Positions 37,423 through 45,565 of a stretch of DNA of 57,713 nt are shown here, one piece after another. This stretch comes from Deltaproteobacteria bacterium (GTDB lineage: Bacteria > Bacillota > Desulfotomaculia > Desulfotomaculales > JAGUVT01). The notes under the pieces were generated by a model, which was not told the origin of the DNA, did not search any database, and saw only the letters and a program-made list of their open reading frames with translations. Position 1 is the stretch's first letter. Each line of letters starts with the position of its first letter. The stretch is from the NCBI GenBank assembly GCA_020062745.1, contig JAGUVT010000030.1:1-57713 (forward strand), written 5' to 3'. The position numbers were made by a program, and so were the translations under genes.

Positions 37423-38150
37423 CTGTTACCCCCGTCCCGGGGAAACTGCAGCACCGCCGTGCTTCTTTCAATCCGCTTTATTTTCAGCCGGTTCCCGGTC
37501 GACCGGCAGAATTCGGTCAGCGCCTTTCTTACACCCGGCGAGTGCAAATCGTGGACAACTACAATTTCCCCGCCGGACGCCGCCTGCCGGAGCTGTTCCA
37601 ACAAAGGCCGCATCACGGCGTAAACATCCACATCCAGAAAGGCCACTGAAAACCCTTCCGCGCCGAGGGCGGTCAGCATGGTTTCCCTGGCGTCCCCAAT
37701 CACCAGGTCCACGCAATCACGACAGCCGTAGGCGCTTACATTGGCTTCATATTCCTCCACCGCCGCCGCAAACTGGCCCGGCCGGAAACCGGGGTCAAGG
37801 ACGGGATCGCTGGCCGGCAAACCAGAAAACAGCTCAAAAGACTTTACCCGCCTGCCAGTTTGTTTTGCCGCCAGGGAAAGGTACACCGTCGACAGGCCTT
37901 TGTAGGCCCCGACCTCAACCACATGCGGCGAACCGTGCCGGGTGCGCAAAACGGTATCGTAAAGGAAGGCGCCCAGGTAAAGGCTGATCAAGCCGTCGAC
38001 GGACTTGATTATCCGGTACATTTCCGGACGGGTCAAAGCGATCCGGCAGTACTGCCACACCTCTTTATCCAGGCACAGCCACACCAGCGCCGGGTCCCGC
38101 AGCGCCTCCAGCCAGAAACGGGGTTTGTAAAAGATATCCTTAAGCGGCAT
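37419..38150 (-). CDS. TylF/macrocin O-methyltransferase-like protein
   Basis: A 243-residue protein of the TylF/MycF-like class I methyltransferase group. Motif I is VVEVGAYKGLSTVYL, then VKSFELFSGLP, and the metal-site aspartates are in AFLDVDVYA followed by VVHDLHSPGV. Related enzymes O-methylate deoxysugars with a bound Mg ion. ATG at 38150, with GGAGGGG upstream, is preferred to an ATG six codons earlier. It heads block B; dispersed repeats lie just upstream and probably separate it from the heptose block. Confidence 0.82.
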   Translation of the reverse strand: MPLKDIFYKPRFWLEALRDPALVWLCLDKEVWQYCRIALTRPEMYRIIKSVDGLISLYLGAFLYDTVLRTRHGSPHVVEVGAYKGLSTVYLSLAAKQTGRRVKSFELFSGLPASDPVLDPGFRPGQFAAAVEEYEANVSAYGCRDCVDLVIGDARETMLTALGAEGFSVAFLDVDVYAVMRPLLEQLRQAASGGEIVVVHDLHSPGVRKALTEFCRSTGNRLKIKRIERSTAVLQFPRDGGNR

Positions 38151-38204
38151 ATCGCCCGGCCCCTCCATATTCCCAAAATATCTCCAAACGGCACGTATAG
38201 CCCT

Positions 38205-38368
38205 CTTACCGTGTCATTGCGAGCCGCAGCCGGGGGTCCCTTCGCTTGCTCGGGATAAACTCCGCGTGGCGGGCAGCGAAGCAATCTCGTTCCACCGAAT
38301 GTCATTGCGAGCCGCAGGCGAAGCAATCCGGGCTTAAAGCCCTCGCAATGACAGCGAGAAGGCATTTT
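38205..38368. repeat. Two dispersed TCATTGCGAG-type repeat units
   Basis: Unit 1 starts at 38213 with GTCATTGCGAG and includes GCGAAGCAATCTCGTTCC near 38276-38293. Unit 2 is the short palindrome 38301-38352, with GTCATTGCGAG and CTCGCAATGAC ends. The flanks CTTACCGTGTCATTGCGAGC at 38206 and the GAAGGCATTTTCATCC-like segment after 38357 match those around the copy at 23461-23575, so the mobile unit is larger than the palindrome. The whole 38169-38394 spacer consists mostly of these repeats; it separates the heptose and sulfoquinovose blocks. Confidence 0.82.
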
Positions 38369-38394
38369 CATCCACCTGCTGTTACCGCTGCACA

Positions 38395-39078
38395 TTATGA
38401 TCGCTTTTCCGCCAACTTCTCCAGAGCTTTTGCCGCATCACTGACGAATCCCCGCACCGTGTCCCTGGTATACCTGTGATCCGCCATTTTTTGCAGCATC
38501 GGCGGCGGAATGGTGACGACATGGGCTCCGGCCGCCGCCGCCTCCTGAATATCAATCACACCCCGGATGCTGCCCACAATCACCTTCGTGGCATAACCCC
38601 AACGGGTAAGCCAGGCCACAGCCTTACGAATAAGGCCGGGCGCATCATGCCCCTCATCAGCCACCCTGCCGGCAAAAATGCTGGCGTAAGCAGCCCCGGC
38701 CTTGGCCGCCAGAACCACCTGGCCGAAGGAAAGCAGGGCGGTGGCGTTTACTTTTATCCCGTCTTCCGCCAGCACCCGGATCACTTCCAGGCAGGGAACA
38801 CCGTCCTGGTTTAAGACGGGAATTTTAACCACCATGTTCGGCGCCCAGGAAGCAAATTCTCTTGCCTGGGCAAGCATTCCGGAGAGGTCGTTGGTGGTCA
38901 CCTCAACGCTCAACGGCCGGGGGTTAATCAGGGCGGCAATCTCCCTGGCGCCGGCTTCCATATCGTAAACCCCGTCTTTGAGCATAATGCTGGGGTTGGT
39001 GGTTACCCCGTCGGCAATGCCGCAGTCCAGCCACTTTTTAATTTCCTTATGATCGGCGGAATCAATGAAGATTTGCAC
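38395..39078 (-). CDS. Transaldolase / fructose-6-phosphate aldolase-family enzyme
   Basis: A 227-residue short-form transaldolase. The Schiff-base lysine is Lys85 in NMVVKIPV, at the same number as in E. coli FSA. Where FSA has Tyr131, this protein has Phe (Phe135, in SIFAGRV). Classical transaldolases also have Phe there, and that residue is known to favour transaldolase over aldolase activity. It closes the heptose operon, one base after gmhB, so its likely job is making sedoheptulose 7-phosphate for GmhA. A general pentose-phosphate role is the alternative. Confidence 0.86.
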   Translation of the reverse strand: MQIFIDSADHKEIKKWLDCGIADGVTTNPSIMLKDGVYDMEAGAREIAALINPRPLSVEVTTNDLSGMLAQAREFASWAPNMVVKIPVLNQDGVPCLEVIRVLAEDGIKVNATALLSFGQVVLAAKAGAAYASIFAGRVADEGHDAPGLIRKAVAWLTRWGYATKVIVGSIRGVIDIQEAAAAGAHVVTIPPPMLQKMADHRYTRDTVRGFVSDAAKALEKLAEKRS

Positions 39079-39717
39079 TTAAGACTTCCCCCCTCTACAA
39101 ACCAACTCCGCAGCGGCAAGCAGGTCCGCCGCCATATAATCCGGCCGGGCATCTTCTTCCTCCATATACCGGCACAGGTCGCACTTAAACCGTCCCACCA
39201 GGATGGTTTTGCACCCGGCGCCTTTGCCCGCCTTTACATCGGTCAGGCCGTCCCCGATCATCCAGGAGCGGGCCGGATCTACACCAAATTTCCGCGCCGC
39301 CTCTAAAATAAGACCGGGCGCGGGCTTGCGGCAGGAACATTTCCTTCTGTACTTTTTCAGTGCCGCCTCCGGGTGGTGCAGGCAGTAAAAGACGCCGTCC
39401 AGCCGGGCGCCGCGGGCGGCCAGCCCCCGCTCCATCTTTTCCGTCACGGCCCTTAAAAGCGCCGGGGTTGCTTTTCCCTTGGCCATCCCCGGCTGGTTGG
39501 AAACCACCACCACCAGGAAACCGGACAGATTGAGCAGTTCTACACCGGCGGCAGCCGCCGGCAGAAGATTAAACTGTTCAGGACAATGGGGAGAATCCAC
39601 CGTCCCGTGTTCGGGGTCATAAACCAGGGCATTGATTACCCCGTCGCGGTCCAGGAACACCGCCCGGCGCCCGGTCTTTTCAACGTTATAGAAAAATCTT
39701 TCGCGCCTGAGTTCCAT
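39079..39717 (-). CDS. gmhB: D-glycero-D-manno-heptose 1,7-bisphosphate 7-phosphatase
   Basis: A 212-residue HAD phosphatase of the GmhB/histidinol-phosphatase type. The nucleophile motif is AVFLDRDGVIN, followed by VVSNQPGMAKG, and the zinc-binding loop is complete: C and H in FYCLHHPEA, two Cys in RKCSCRKPAPG. The motif IGDGLTDV closes the active site. It removes the 7-phosphate from heptose 1,7-bisphosphate. ATG at 39717 has GAGGGGTGG about 11 bases before it. It follows gmhA by 51 bp. Confidence 0.9.
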   Translation of the reverse strand: MELRRERFFYNVEKTGRRAVFLDRDGVINALVYDPEHGTVDSPHCPEQFNLLPAAAAGVELLNLSGFLVVVVSNQPGMAKGKATPALLRAVTEKMERGLAARGARLDGVFYCLHHPEAALKKYRRKCSCRKPAPGLILEAARKFGVDPARSWMIGDGLTDVKAGKGAGCKTILVGRFKCDLCRYMEEEDARPDYMAADLLAAAELVCRGGKS

Positions 39718-39768
39718 GACTGCAGAACCACCCCTCACCTCAGACAAAATCGAACAACTCATACCCTT

Positions 39769-40377
39769 TTATGCTCCACCGGCAATCCTTTGCCTCAAGG
39801 CCAGGCAGATCAGGTGGTGGACGGCCACGTGCAGGGACTCCACCAGCGGCGTGCCGAGGGGTTCGGCACTGACGGGCACGACCACGCAAGCGTCGGCTTC
39901 TTCTTTCAACAATCCCCCGTCAAATCCGCTTAAACCAACAATTTTTGCGCCCCGCTGCCGGGCCAGGCGGACGGCCCGCACCAGGTTCTGGGACCAGGGT
40001 CCGGCTTCGCCGCTGCCGGAACCGCCGTGTACGGAAATACCGATGAGCACGTCGCCGGCCTCCAGCCACGGTTCCAACTGCCCGGCAAAAATACTGCCAA
40101 AGCCGTGATCGTTGGTCCAGGCGCTGACCAGCGGCACGTTGTCTACCAGGCTCTGCACTTTAAAACGTTTCTTGCCTTTCGCAATGGTGGCTTTGGCCAG
40201 ATCGCAGGCGAAATGGGCGGCAGTGGAAGCAGAGCCGCCGTTGCCCATGATGAAAACACGGGCATCGTTTTCCCAGGCTTCAAAGAGAACCTGGACCGCC
40301 GCCTCGATATCCTGCGAGGGAATTCTGCACATTGTCTCCGTCAGCGCATTAAAATAAGCGTCAATCACTACCAGCAC
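39769..40377 (-). CDS. gmhA: Phosphoheptose isomerase
   Basis: A 202-residue SIS-domain protein of the GmhA family. The ligand loop FIMGNGGSASTAAHFACDL and the Ser/Thr loop GISVHGGSGS are visible; the C-terminal PLVESLHVAVHHLIC carries the family's metal- and substrate-binding Glu and His. GmhA turns sedoheptulose 7-phosphate into D-glycero-D-manno-heptose 7-phosphate, the first committed step of heptose synthesis. Length is normal. It follows hddA by 12 bp in an operon containing the other three pathway enzymes. In the family table it resembles the versions used with HddA/HddC. Confidence 0.9.
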   Translation of the reverse strand: MLVVIDAYFNALTETMCRIPSQDIEAAVQVLFEAWENDARVFIMGNGGSASTAAHFACDLAKATIAKGKKRFKVQSLVDNVPLVSAWTNDHGFGSIFAGQLEPWLEAGDVLIGISVHGGSGSGEAGPWSQNLVRAVRLARQRGAKIVGLSGFDGGLLKEEADACVVVPVSAEPLGTPLVESLHVAVHHLICLALRQRIAGGA

Positions 40378-40389
40378 CCCATTCCCATC

Positions 40390-41370
40390 CTAAAAGTCGG
40401 CGATTACTTTCGAGCCGCCGGGCTCAAAGCAAAGCCCTATTTCCCGCAGCCCTTCTTTTTCCAGGGCCTGCCGCAGACTGTTTTTCTCATGCGCATAAAA
40501 CATGAAGAATCCGCCGCCGCCGGCGCCCATGATCTTTCCGCCGATGGCCCCGTTAGCCCTGGCTGTTTCGTACCACCGGTCTATGGCAGAATTGCTGACT
40601 TTGCCGGAAAGAGTTCTTTTCACCCGCCAGTGCTCATCGAGCAGCGCGCCGAACCGCCGGACATCCCCGGACTGCAGGGCCTCCCTGGTCTGATAGCCGA
40701 TTTCTTTAATCAGGTGAAGGCTTTCGGTCACCTGACGGTCGTTGCGCTCGCAGGCCTCTTTCTGCTCCGGCAGGATTTCGGCGGCGCGCCTGGTAATGCC
40801 GGTATAAAAGAAGAGCAGGTTTTTTTCCAGTTCATCCAGGGTGCCGGCTGGCAGCGCCAGGGGCTCAACATTTACCGTACCGTCTTTTTCAAAAGTAAGG
40901 CATTTGATCCCGCCAAAGGCCGCCATGTACTGATCCTGTTTGCCGACAGGCTCTTTTAAAAGATCTATTTCCAGGCGGCAGGCTTCTTCGGCCAGTTCCT
41001 GCAAGCCGACGGCCTCTCTTTTGTAAGCGTGCAGGGCATGCAGAAGACCCACGCTGAAGCTGCCGGAATTGCCCAGACCGGAGTTTGCCGGCACGTCGGC
41101 CACGGTGGTGATCTCCAGTCCGCCTTTCAAATCGAGCATCTTCAGACCTTCCCGGACAATCGGGTGCTTTATGTCCGCCACGTCGTCCACTGTTTCAGTT
41201 CTGGCGTAACTCACCCGGATGCTGTCCGTAAACCTTTTATTCACCATCACGTAAACATGCTTGTTCACGGCCGCGGCCATCAGAAACCCGCCGTAGCGGG
41301 AGTAATAAGAAGCAAGATCCGTCCCGCCCCCTCCCAGGGACACTCTGACCGGTGTGCGTGTAACGATCAT
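40390..41370 (-). CDS. hddA: D-glycero-alpha-D-manno-heptose 7-phosphate kinase
   Basis: A 326-residue GHMP-family kinase. Motif 1 begins RTPVRVSLGGGGTDLASYY; the ATP loop is VPANSGLGNSGSFSVG and motif 3 is GKIMGAGGGGFFMFYA. These features and the length match HddA of the GDP-heptose pathway rather than galactokinase or the ADP-heptose enzyme HldE. It makes heptose 1,7-bisphosphate with the alpha anomeric phosphate. It lies directly before the guanylyltransferase gene, with no spacer (hddC stop then hddA ATG). Confidence 0.9.
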   Translation of the reverse strand: MIVTRTPVRVSLGGGGTDLASYYSRYGGFLMAAAVNKHVYVMVNKRFTDSIRVSYARTETVDDVADIKHPIVREGLKMLDLKGGLEITTVADVPANSGLGNSGSFSVGLLHALHAYKREAVGLQELAEEACRLEIDLLKEPVGKQDQYMAAFGGIKCLTFEKDGTVNVEPLALPAGTLDELEKNLLFFYTGITRRAAEILPEQKEACERNDRQVTESLHLIKEIGYQTREALQSGDVRRFGALLDEHWRVKRTLSGKVSNSAIDRWYETARANGAIGGKIMGAGGGGFFMFYAHEKNSLRQALEKEGLREIGLCFEPGGSKVIADF

Positions 41371-42081
41371 CTATTTCAAACCCTTCTTTCCCGCCATAAA
41401 TCGTCTGAATTCCGCCAGCCCTCTCCAGGAGCCGACTTCATAGAACCGCTCCGGAACCTCATAGGCCAGCATTTCTTTTCTTTCCGCCAGCTTTGCCAGC
41501 ACTTTTTCCAGGGGGTGGAATTCTCCCGCCGGAATCAGGTCCAGGACGGATTTCCGGAAGAGCAGCGCGCCGTAATCAATGTAAATCATGCTTTTTGCCG
41601 GCTCGTTTTTGCTGTATCCGGCCACCAGGTTTCCTGCCAGCGCCACATTGCTTTGCCCATACCGACCGCAGTTTCTGTAAACGGTCATCAAAGCCGTCTT
41701 GTCAAAGCTCTTGAAGTAACGGTAAACAGCGGCAAAATCGATTGATAAGTACGAATCCCCATACATCACGAAAAACTCGTCTGCCAGCAGCGGACCGGCA
41801 TTTTTCAGGGCGCCGGCGGTGCCTAAAAGAACGCTCCCCTCCCTGCTGTACTGAAGCCGCACGCCAAGGGAAGCGCCGTCCCGGAAATACGCCTCGATCC
41901 GCTCTCCCAGGTAGCCGGTGCAGAGCACAATATTCTTGATTCCCTGTGCGGCCAGGAACTCAAGCTGGTAAGCCAGAAACGGCCGGCCGCAGATCATCAG
42001 CAGGGATTTAGGTGTTTTTAGGGACAGGGGCCGCAGCCTGGTGGCCAGGCCGCCGGCCAGGATCACCACCTGCACGTTCAA
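41371..42081 (-). CDS. hddC: D-glycero-alpha-D-manno-heptose 1-phosphate guanylyltransferase
   Basis: A 236-residue nucleotidyltransferase with the signature ILAGGLATRLRPLSLKTPKSLL at its N-terminus, the metal Asp in VMYGDSYLSID, and the FEVGSWRGL-type end (here FYEVGSWRGLAEF). It would join heptose 1-phosphate to GMP, giving GDP-D-glycero-alpha-D-manno-heptose, the donor used for S-layer glycans in Aneurinibacillus. The order with hddA, gmhA and gmhB makes the assignment strong, although sugar-1-phosphate nucleotidyltransferases are hard to tell apart alone. ATG overlaps the upstream stop as ATGA. Confidence 0.88.
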   Translation of the reverse strand: MNVQVVILAGGLATRLRPLSLKTPKSLLMICGRPFLAYQLEFLAAQGIKNIVLCTGYLGERIEAYFRDGASLGVRLQYSREGSVLLGTAGALKNAGPLLADEFFVMYGDSYLSIDFAAVYRYFKSFDKTALMTVYRNCGRYGQSNVALAGNLVAGYSKNEPAKSMIYIDYGALLFRKSVLDLIPAGEFHPLEKVLAKLAERKEMLAYEVPERFYEVGSWRGLAEFRRFMAGKKGLK

Positions 42082-43064
42082 TCCCCCCGCCCGGCGGATG
42101 CATAAAGCATGGCAGCCAGTTTCAGGGCTTCCAGGCCGTCCCGCCCGCTGCCCGAAGGCTCCCTGCCCTCTTCAACGGCAGCGCAAAACTCCTGCCACTC
42201 ATCCCGCCACGAGCGGTCTGCGCCCCGAAACTCAATCACCGTTTCGGTAAAGGGGCGGCTGAAATCCCTCCGGCCCAGCACGGCGCGCTCGCCGCCGTAA
42301 CTCCCGCCCAGTCCTTCCACCGTCACGTATCCTTCCTTCCCGTAAACCTCCAGAGAAAAGAGGTTTTTCCATTGGGTCCAGGAGACATGCAGGGAGGCCA
42401 CCTGGCCTTTTTCCGTTTTGAGCAGTCCGAAAGCGTTATCTTCGATGGGTGAGACAGGCCAGAAACCAGTTGCGGTTACCCCCTTCACCGTAGTAAACTC
42501 CCCCAGGAAATAGCGGCAGAGGTCTAAAGCGTGCATCCCCTGGTCCATCAACTGCCCGCCACCGGCAATTTCGGCCCTGGTTCGCCACTCCCGCTCATAG
42601 CCGGACCGCCCCCCGATGCCGTAACGCAGGCGCAAAAATACGACTTCCCCGGTTTCTCCTCCGTCAACCCAGGCGCGGGCCTGCCTTATGCCGGGGTGAT
42701 GGCGCAGGTTGAAGCCGCATTTCAGCACTATTCCGCCGGCCTGTGCCGCTTCCACCATTCTCCGCCCTTCGGCATAGCTTGTGGCCAGAGGCTTTTCACA
42801 TAGGACGTGCTTGCCGGCTCCGGCCGCGGCAACTGTAACCGGCGCGTGCAGGTGGGGCGGGGTGCAGACCAGAACAGCGTCTACATCCGCCGCTATAACC
42901 TCTTCCCAGGCCGTTGTAAAAACCGCCCCTGTCGCGGCTGCCAGATCCAACGCCGCCTGCCGGTTGCTATCCGCCACCATGGTTATTTTCGCTCCGCCCG
43001 CATCAATAACGGCTCTTGCCCGCCGCCTCCCCTGGAGGCCGGCGCCGATTATGCCTACCCGCAA
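42078..43064 (-). CDS. Gfo/Idh/MocA-family oxidoreductase
   Basis: A 328-residue NAD(P)-dependent sugar dehydrogenase. The Rossmann loop VGIIGAGLQGRRRARAVI is at the N-terminus, and the catalytic Lys is in HVLCEKPLATS. The C-terminal alpha/beta domain, with GGQLMDQGMHALDL, is complete. Such enzymes reduce keto-sugars or oxidise nucleotide-sugars at C3. TTG at 43064 is chosen for GGGGGAGAGG just before it; upstream in-frame codons lie in the SDR gene. Placed immediately before hddC, it may modify GDP-heptose or a 4-keto-6-deoxy form. Confidence 0.84.
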   Translation of the reverse strand: MRVGIIGAGLQGRRRARAVIDAGGAKITMVADSNRQAALDLAAATGAVFTTAWEEVIAADVDAVLVCTPPHLHAPVTVAAAGAGKHVLCEKPLATSYAEGRRMVEAAQAGGIVLKCGFNLRHHPGIRQARAWVDGGETGEVVFLRLRYGIGGRSGYEREWRTRAEIAGGGQLMDQGMHALDLCRYFLGEFTTVKGVTATGFWPVSPIEDNAFGLLKTEKGQVASLHVSWTQWKNLFSLEVYGKEGYVTVEGLGGSYGGERAVLGRRDFSRPFTETVIEFRGADRSWRDEWQEFCAAVEEGREPSGSGRDGLEALKLAAMLYASAGRGD

Positions 43065-43080
43065 TTCCTCTCCCCCCGCC

Positions 43081-43902
43081 TCAAGGTTTTTCTGCAACAC
43101 GGCGCAGTGCATACAGGTCGCTTTTCATAATCCGGTCGATCCGCTCCGGAATGGAACGCCAGTCGTCCCAGACTGCGCTGATCAGCCGCCCGGTCAGCCG
43201 GCCGGATTCTTCCGAAGCCAGAAAAACAGCCAGTTCGGCCGGTACCCATGAAGGGGTGCCGCCTGTTTCCAGTTGCTTTTCAGCCCCGCGCAAAGCTTCT
43301 TCTCCCGCTGCCGCCCCGGCCGTCAGGACCTCTTCGAGCATCCTGGTATTAACCGCACCGGGCGCGATGGCGTTAACCTGAATGTTACAGTCCCTTAACT
43401 CCGCCGCCAGCGTTTCCGTCAAACGGACCACCGCCGCTTTCGACGCCGCATAGGCGCTGAAGCGGGGGCGGGGCGAGGCGGCCCCCCCGCCGGAGAGGTT
43501 GATGATCTTGCCCCTCCCCCGGCGGATCATATGCGGCAGCACCGAACGGCAGCAAAGAAAGACACCGCCGAGGTTGATCCGGACCGCCTCCAGCCATTCG
43601 TCAGGGTCATTTTCCCACAAGGGGCCGACCGGGGGCTGGACGCCGGCGTTGTTTACCAGGATATCCACCTGTCCGGCCGCGGCCATTACGGCATCAACCA
43701 CCCTTGCCACATCCGCCCGCCTGGAAACATCACCGGTTAAAGCAAGCGCACGGCCGATTTCCGCCGCAGCGGCCTCCACTTCGGCCGCCGTGCGGGCAAC
43801 CAGGCAGGGGTAAGCCCCCTCCCGGGCAAAAGCCCGGGCAATGGCCCGGCCGATACCCCGCCCGCCGCCGGTTATAATTGCCACCTTGCCTTCAAGCTTC
43901 AC
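43081..43902 (-). CDS. Short-chain dehydrogenase/reductase
   Basis: A 273-residue classical SDR. NAD(P) binds at IITGGGRGIGRAIA; NNAG is present; the catalytic Ser is in IINLSGGGA and Tyr/Lys in SAYAASKAAV. The specificity loop PGAVNTRMLEE is normal. The C-terminus extends about 20 residues beyond the minimum. GTG at 43902 overlaps the end of the epimerase gene by 11 bp. Its neighbours suggest reduction of a keto-sugar nucleotide, but classical SDRs have many substrates. Confidence 0.84.
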   Translation of the reverse strand: MKLEGKVAIITGGGRGIGRAIARAFAREGAYPCLVARTAAEVEAAAAEIGRALALTGDVSRRADVARVVDAVMAAAGQVDILVNNAGVQPPVGPLWENDPDEWLEAVRINLGGVFLCCRSVLPHMIRRGRGKIINLSGGGAASPRPRFSAYAASKAAVVRLTETLAAELRDCNIQVNAIAPGAVNTRMLEEVLTAGAAAGEEALRGAEKQLETGGTPSWVPAELAVFLASEESGRLTGRLISAVWDDWRSIPERIDRIMKSDLYALRRVAEKP

Positions 43903-44860
43903 TTAAGTGCGCCCTCCAGTAGGCCAGCAGGTCGGACAATGTCTGCTCCATCGGTATTTCGAGCCGCCAGCCGAGGCGGTACAAATCCGTACAGTCCCCG
44001 ATATAAACGGGATCGTCATACGGCCTCATCTTTTCAGGCACTACCTCGTATTTAACCGGAAAACCGGCCAGGGAAACCATCTTCTCCAGCACTTCCCTCA
44101 TCTGATAGGCCCGGCCCGAACAGAGATTGTAAACTTTGCCGTATTCCCCCCGCCGGGCCAGCAGCCAGAGCGCCTTCACCGCATCCCGGCCGTCGGTAAA
44201 ATCCCGTACCGTCTCCAGGTTGCCCACTTTTAACACCTTTTCCAGGCCTTTCTCTATTGCCACGATTCCCCTGGCAAAATCAGAGCAGGCGTCGGCAACC
44301 TTGCGCGGGCCGGTCATATTGAAGGGACGGACCCGGATGATCTTCATACCGTAAACCTGCCGGTAAAAGAAACCCAGCAGATCCTCGGCGGCTTTGCTCA
44401 CGGAATACATGCTGGTAGGCCGGAAGGCACGGTTAACCTGCAGCGGCATTTCTTCCATAACACAGGGACCATAGACCGAACTGGACCCCATTATTTCGAT
44501 AACCGGGTCAAGCCCCTCTTTCCTGATGCTTTCCAGCAGGTAAAAGGTGCCCAGCACATTTGTTTTAAGCGTTTCTTCCGGTTCCTCCCAGGACACGGTA
44601 ACAAAGCTCTGCGCCGCCAGGTGGAAAACAATTTCCGGCCTTACCCGCCTGACGATTCCGGATACTTCGGCATTTTCTTTTAGATCACACGGCAAAAAAG
44701 TCATGCGTCCCCGCAAGTGCTCAATATTTTTTGGATTGCCGTAAACCAGAGCATAAACCTTAAGACCTTCTTTTACCAGCAAATCAGCCAGGTGTGAGCC
44801 GATAAACCCCTCGCCGCCTGTTATGAGGCATGTTTTCAAGCTCTTTCTCTCCATTCTCAT
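43892..44860 (-). CDS. GDP-6-deoxy-lyxo-4-hexulose reductase-like (Rmd/GMD) extended SDR
   Basis: A 322-residue extended SDR. NAD binds at ITGGEGFIGSHLADLL; the catalytic residues are in EIMGSSSVYGP and SMYSVSKAAEDLL. RPFNMTGPRK, VGNLETVRDFTDGRDAV and YNLCSGRAYQM are the hallmarks of the Rmd/GMD group that acts on GDP sugars. With GDP-heptose made by the next genes, it may take part in forming a 6-deoxy-heptose, as DmhA/DmhB do in Yersinia. Start given at 44860, where ATG overlaps the upstream stop as ATGA; TTG at 44839 with GGAG before it is an alternative. Confidence 0.82.
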   Translation of the reverse strand: MRMERKSLKTCLITGGEGFIGSHLADLLVKEGLKVYALVYGNPKNIEHLRGRMTFLPCDLKENAEVSGIVRRVRPEIVFHLAAQSFVTVSWEEPEETLKTNVLGTFYLLESIRKEGLDPVIEIMGSSSVYGPCVMEEMPLQVNRAFRPTSMYSVSKAAEDLLGFFYRQVYGMKIIRVRPFNMTGPRKVADACSDFARGIVAIEKGLEKVLKVGNLETVRDFTDGRDAVKALWLLARRGEYGKVYNLCSGRAYQMREVLEKMVSLAGFPVKYEVVPEKMRPYDDPVYIGDCTDLYRLGWRLEIPMEQTLSDLLAYWRAHLSEA

Positions 44861-45555
44861 AAACTGCAAAACCGTTCCCTGATCACCGTCTTGATTGCTT
44901 TCCACCCCTGCCTGAAACTGGGGGCGTTTGTTTCACCATTGATCCTCCCCCGGTCCCGGTGCGGCACTTCCCGGATCTTCAACCCGGCCTTAATGGCCCG
45001 CACGTTAATCAGCGGCTCGTCTTCAAACCCGTCGGCGGTAAAATTGATTCTCCGGAAAGCCTCTTTCCAAAAGGCGTTATAGCCTGAACAAAGGTCGGTA
45101 TAGTTTCTGCGGTAAAGAATATTGGCCGTGGTAACAATGAGCCAGTTGCCGAATATGCGGTGAGCGGGCTTCTTTTCCGGCCGGCCCAGGGCAAAACGGG
45201 AGCCTTTCGCAAACTCATACCCGTTCAGCAAAGGCTCAATAAAACCGGGCATTTCTTCCGGGTCGGTGGTGCCGTCCGCATCAAGGGTGACGATAATATC
45301 TCCCGTCGCCTGTTCGATACCGCACTGCAGGGCGTCGCCCTTGCCGCGGCCGGGCTGGTATATGATCCGGGCGTCCGGCCGCAGTTGCCGGGCGATGGAA
45401 ACCGTGTTATCAGTGGAGCGACCGTCCACAATTAAAACTTCGTGTACGGTCGCCGGTATTTTGGGTAACACATACGGGAGATTGGCTTCTTCGTTAAGCG
45501 TGCAGATCAGCACCGTGATCTTCGGCCGGCAAAAAAAGCCGCTTTGTTCCGGCAT
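44857..45555 (-). CDS. GT2 glycosyltransferase (DPM1-like)
   Basis: A 232-residue GT2 enzyme of the polyprenol-phosphate sugar transferase type. It begins ITVLICTLNEEANLPYVL; the metal motif is VTLDADGTTDPEE. A glycine-rich loop GRGKGDALQCGIEQATGD and the LCSGYNAFWKEAFRRI segment fit the DPM1-like group. There are no membrane anchors. ATG at 45555, with GGGTGGG upstream, is preferred to GTG at 45564. It leads the heptose block, so it may transfer heptose or a hexose to polyprenyl phosphate. Confidence 0.87.
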   Translation of the reverse strand: MPEQSGFFCRPKITVLICTLNEEANLPYVLPKIPATVHEVLIVDGRSTDNTVSIARQLRPDARIIYQPGRGKGDALQCGIEQATGDIIVTLDADGTTDPEEMPGFIEPLLNGYEFAKGSRFALGRPEKKPAHRIFGNWLIVTTANILYRRNYTDLCSGYNAFWKEAFRRINFTADGFEDEPLINVRAIKAGLKIREVPHRDRGRINGETNAPSFRQGWKAIKTVIRERFCSL

Positions 45556-45565
45556 GGCGCCCACC

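Noticed and set aside
38213-38353. CRISPR array
   Set aside because: The repeat units are palindromic, of unequal spacing and only two here; no cas genes are in the window.
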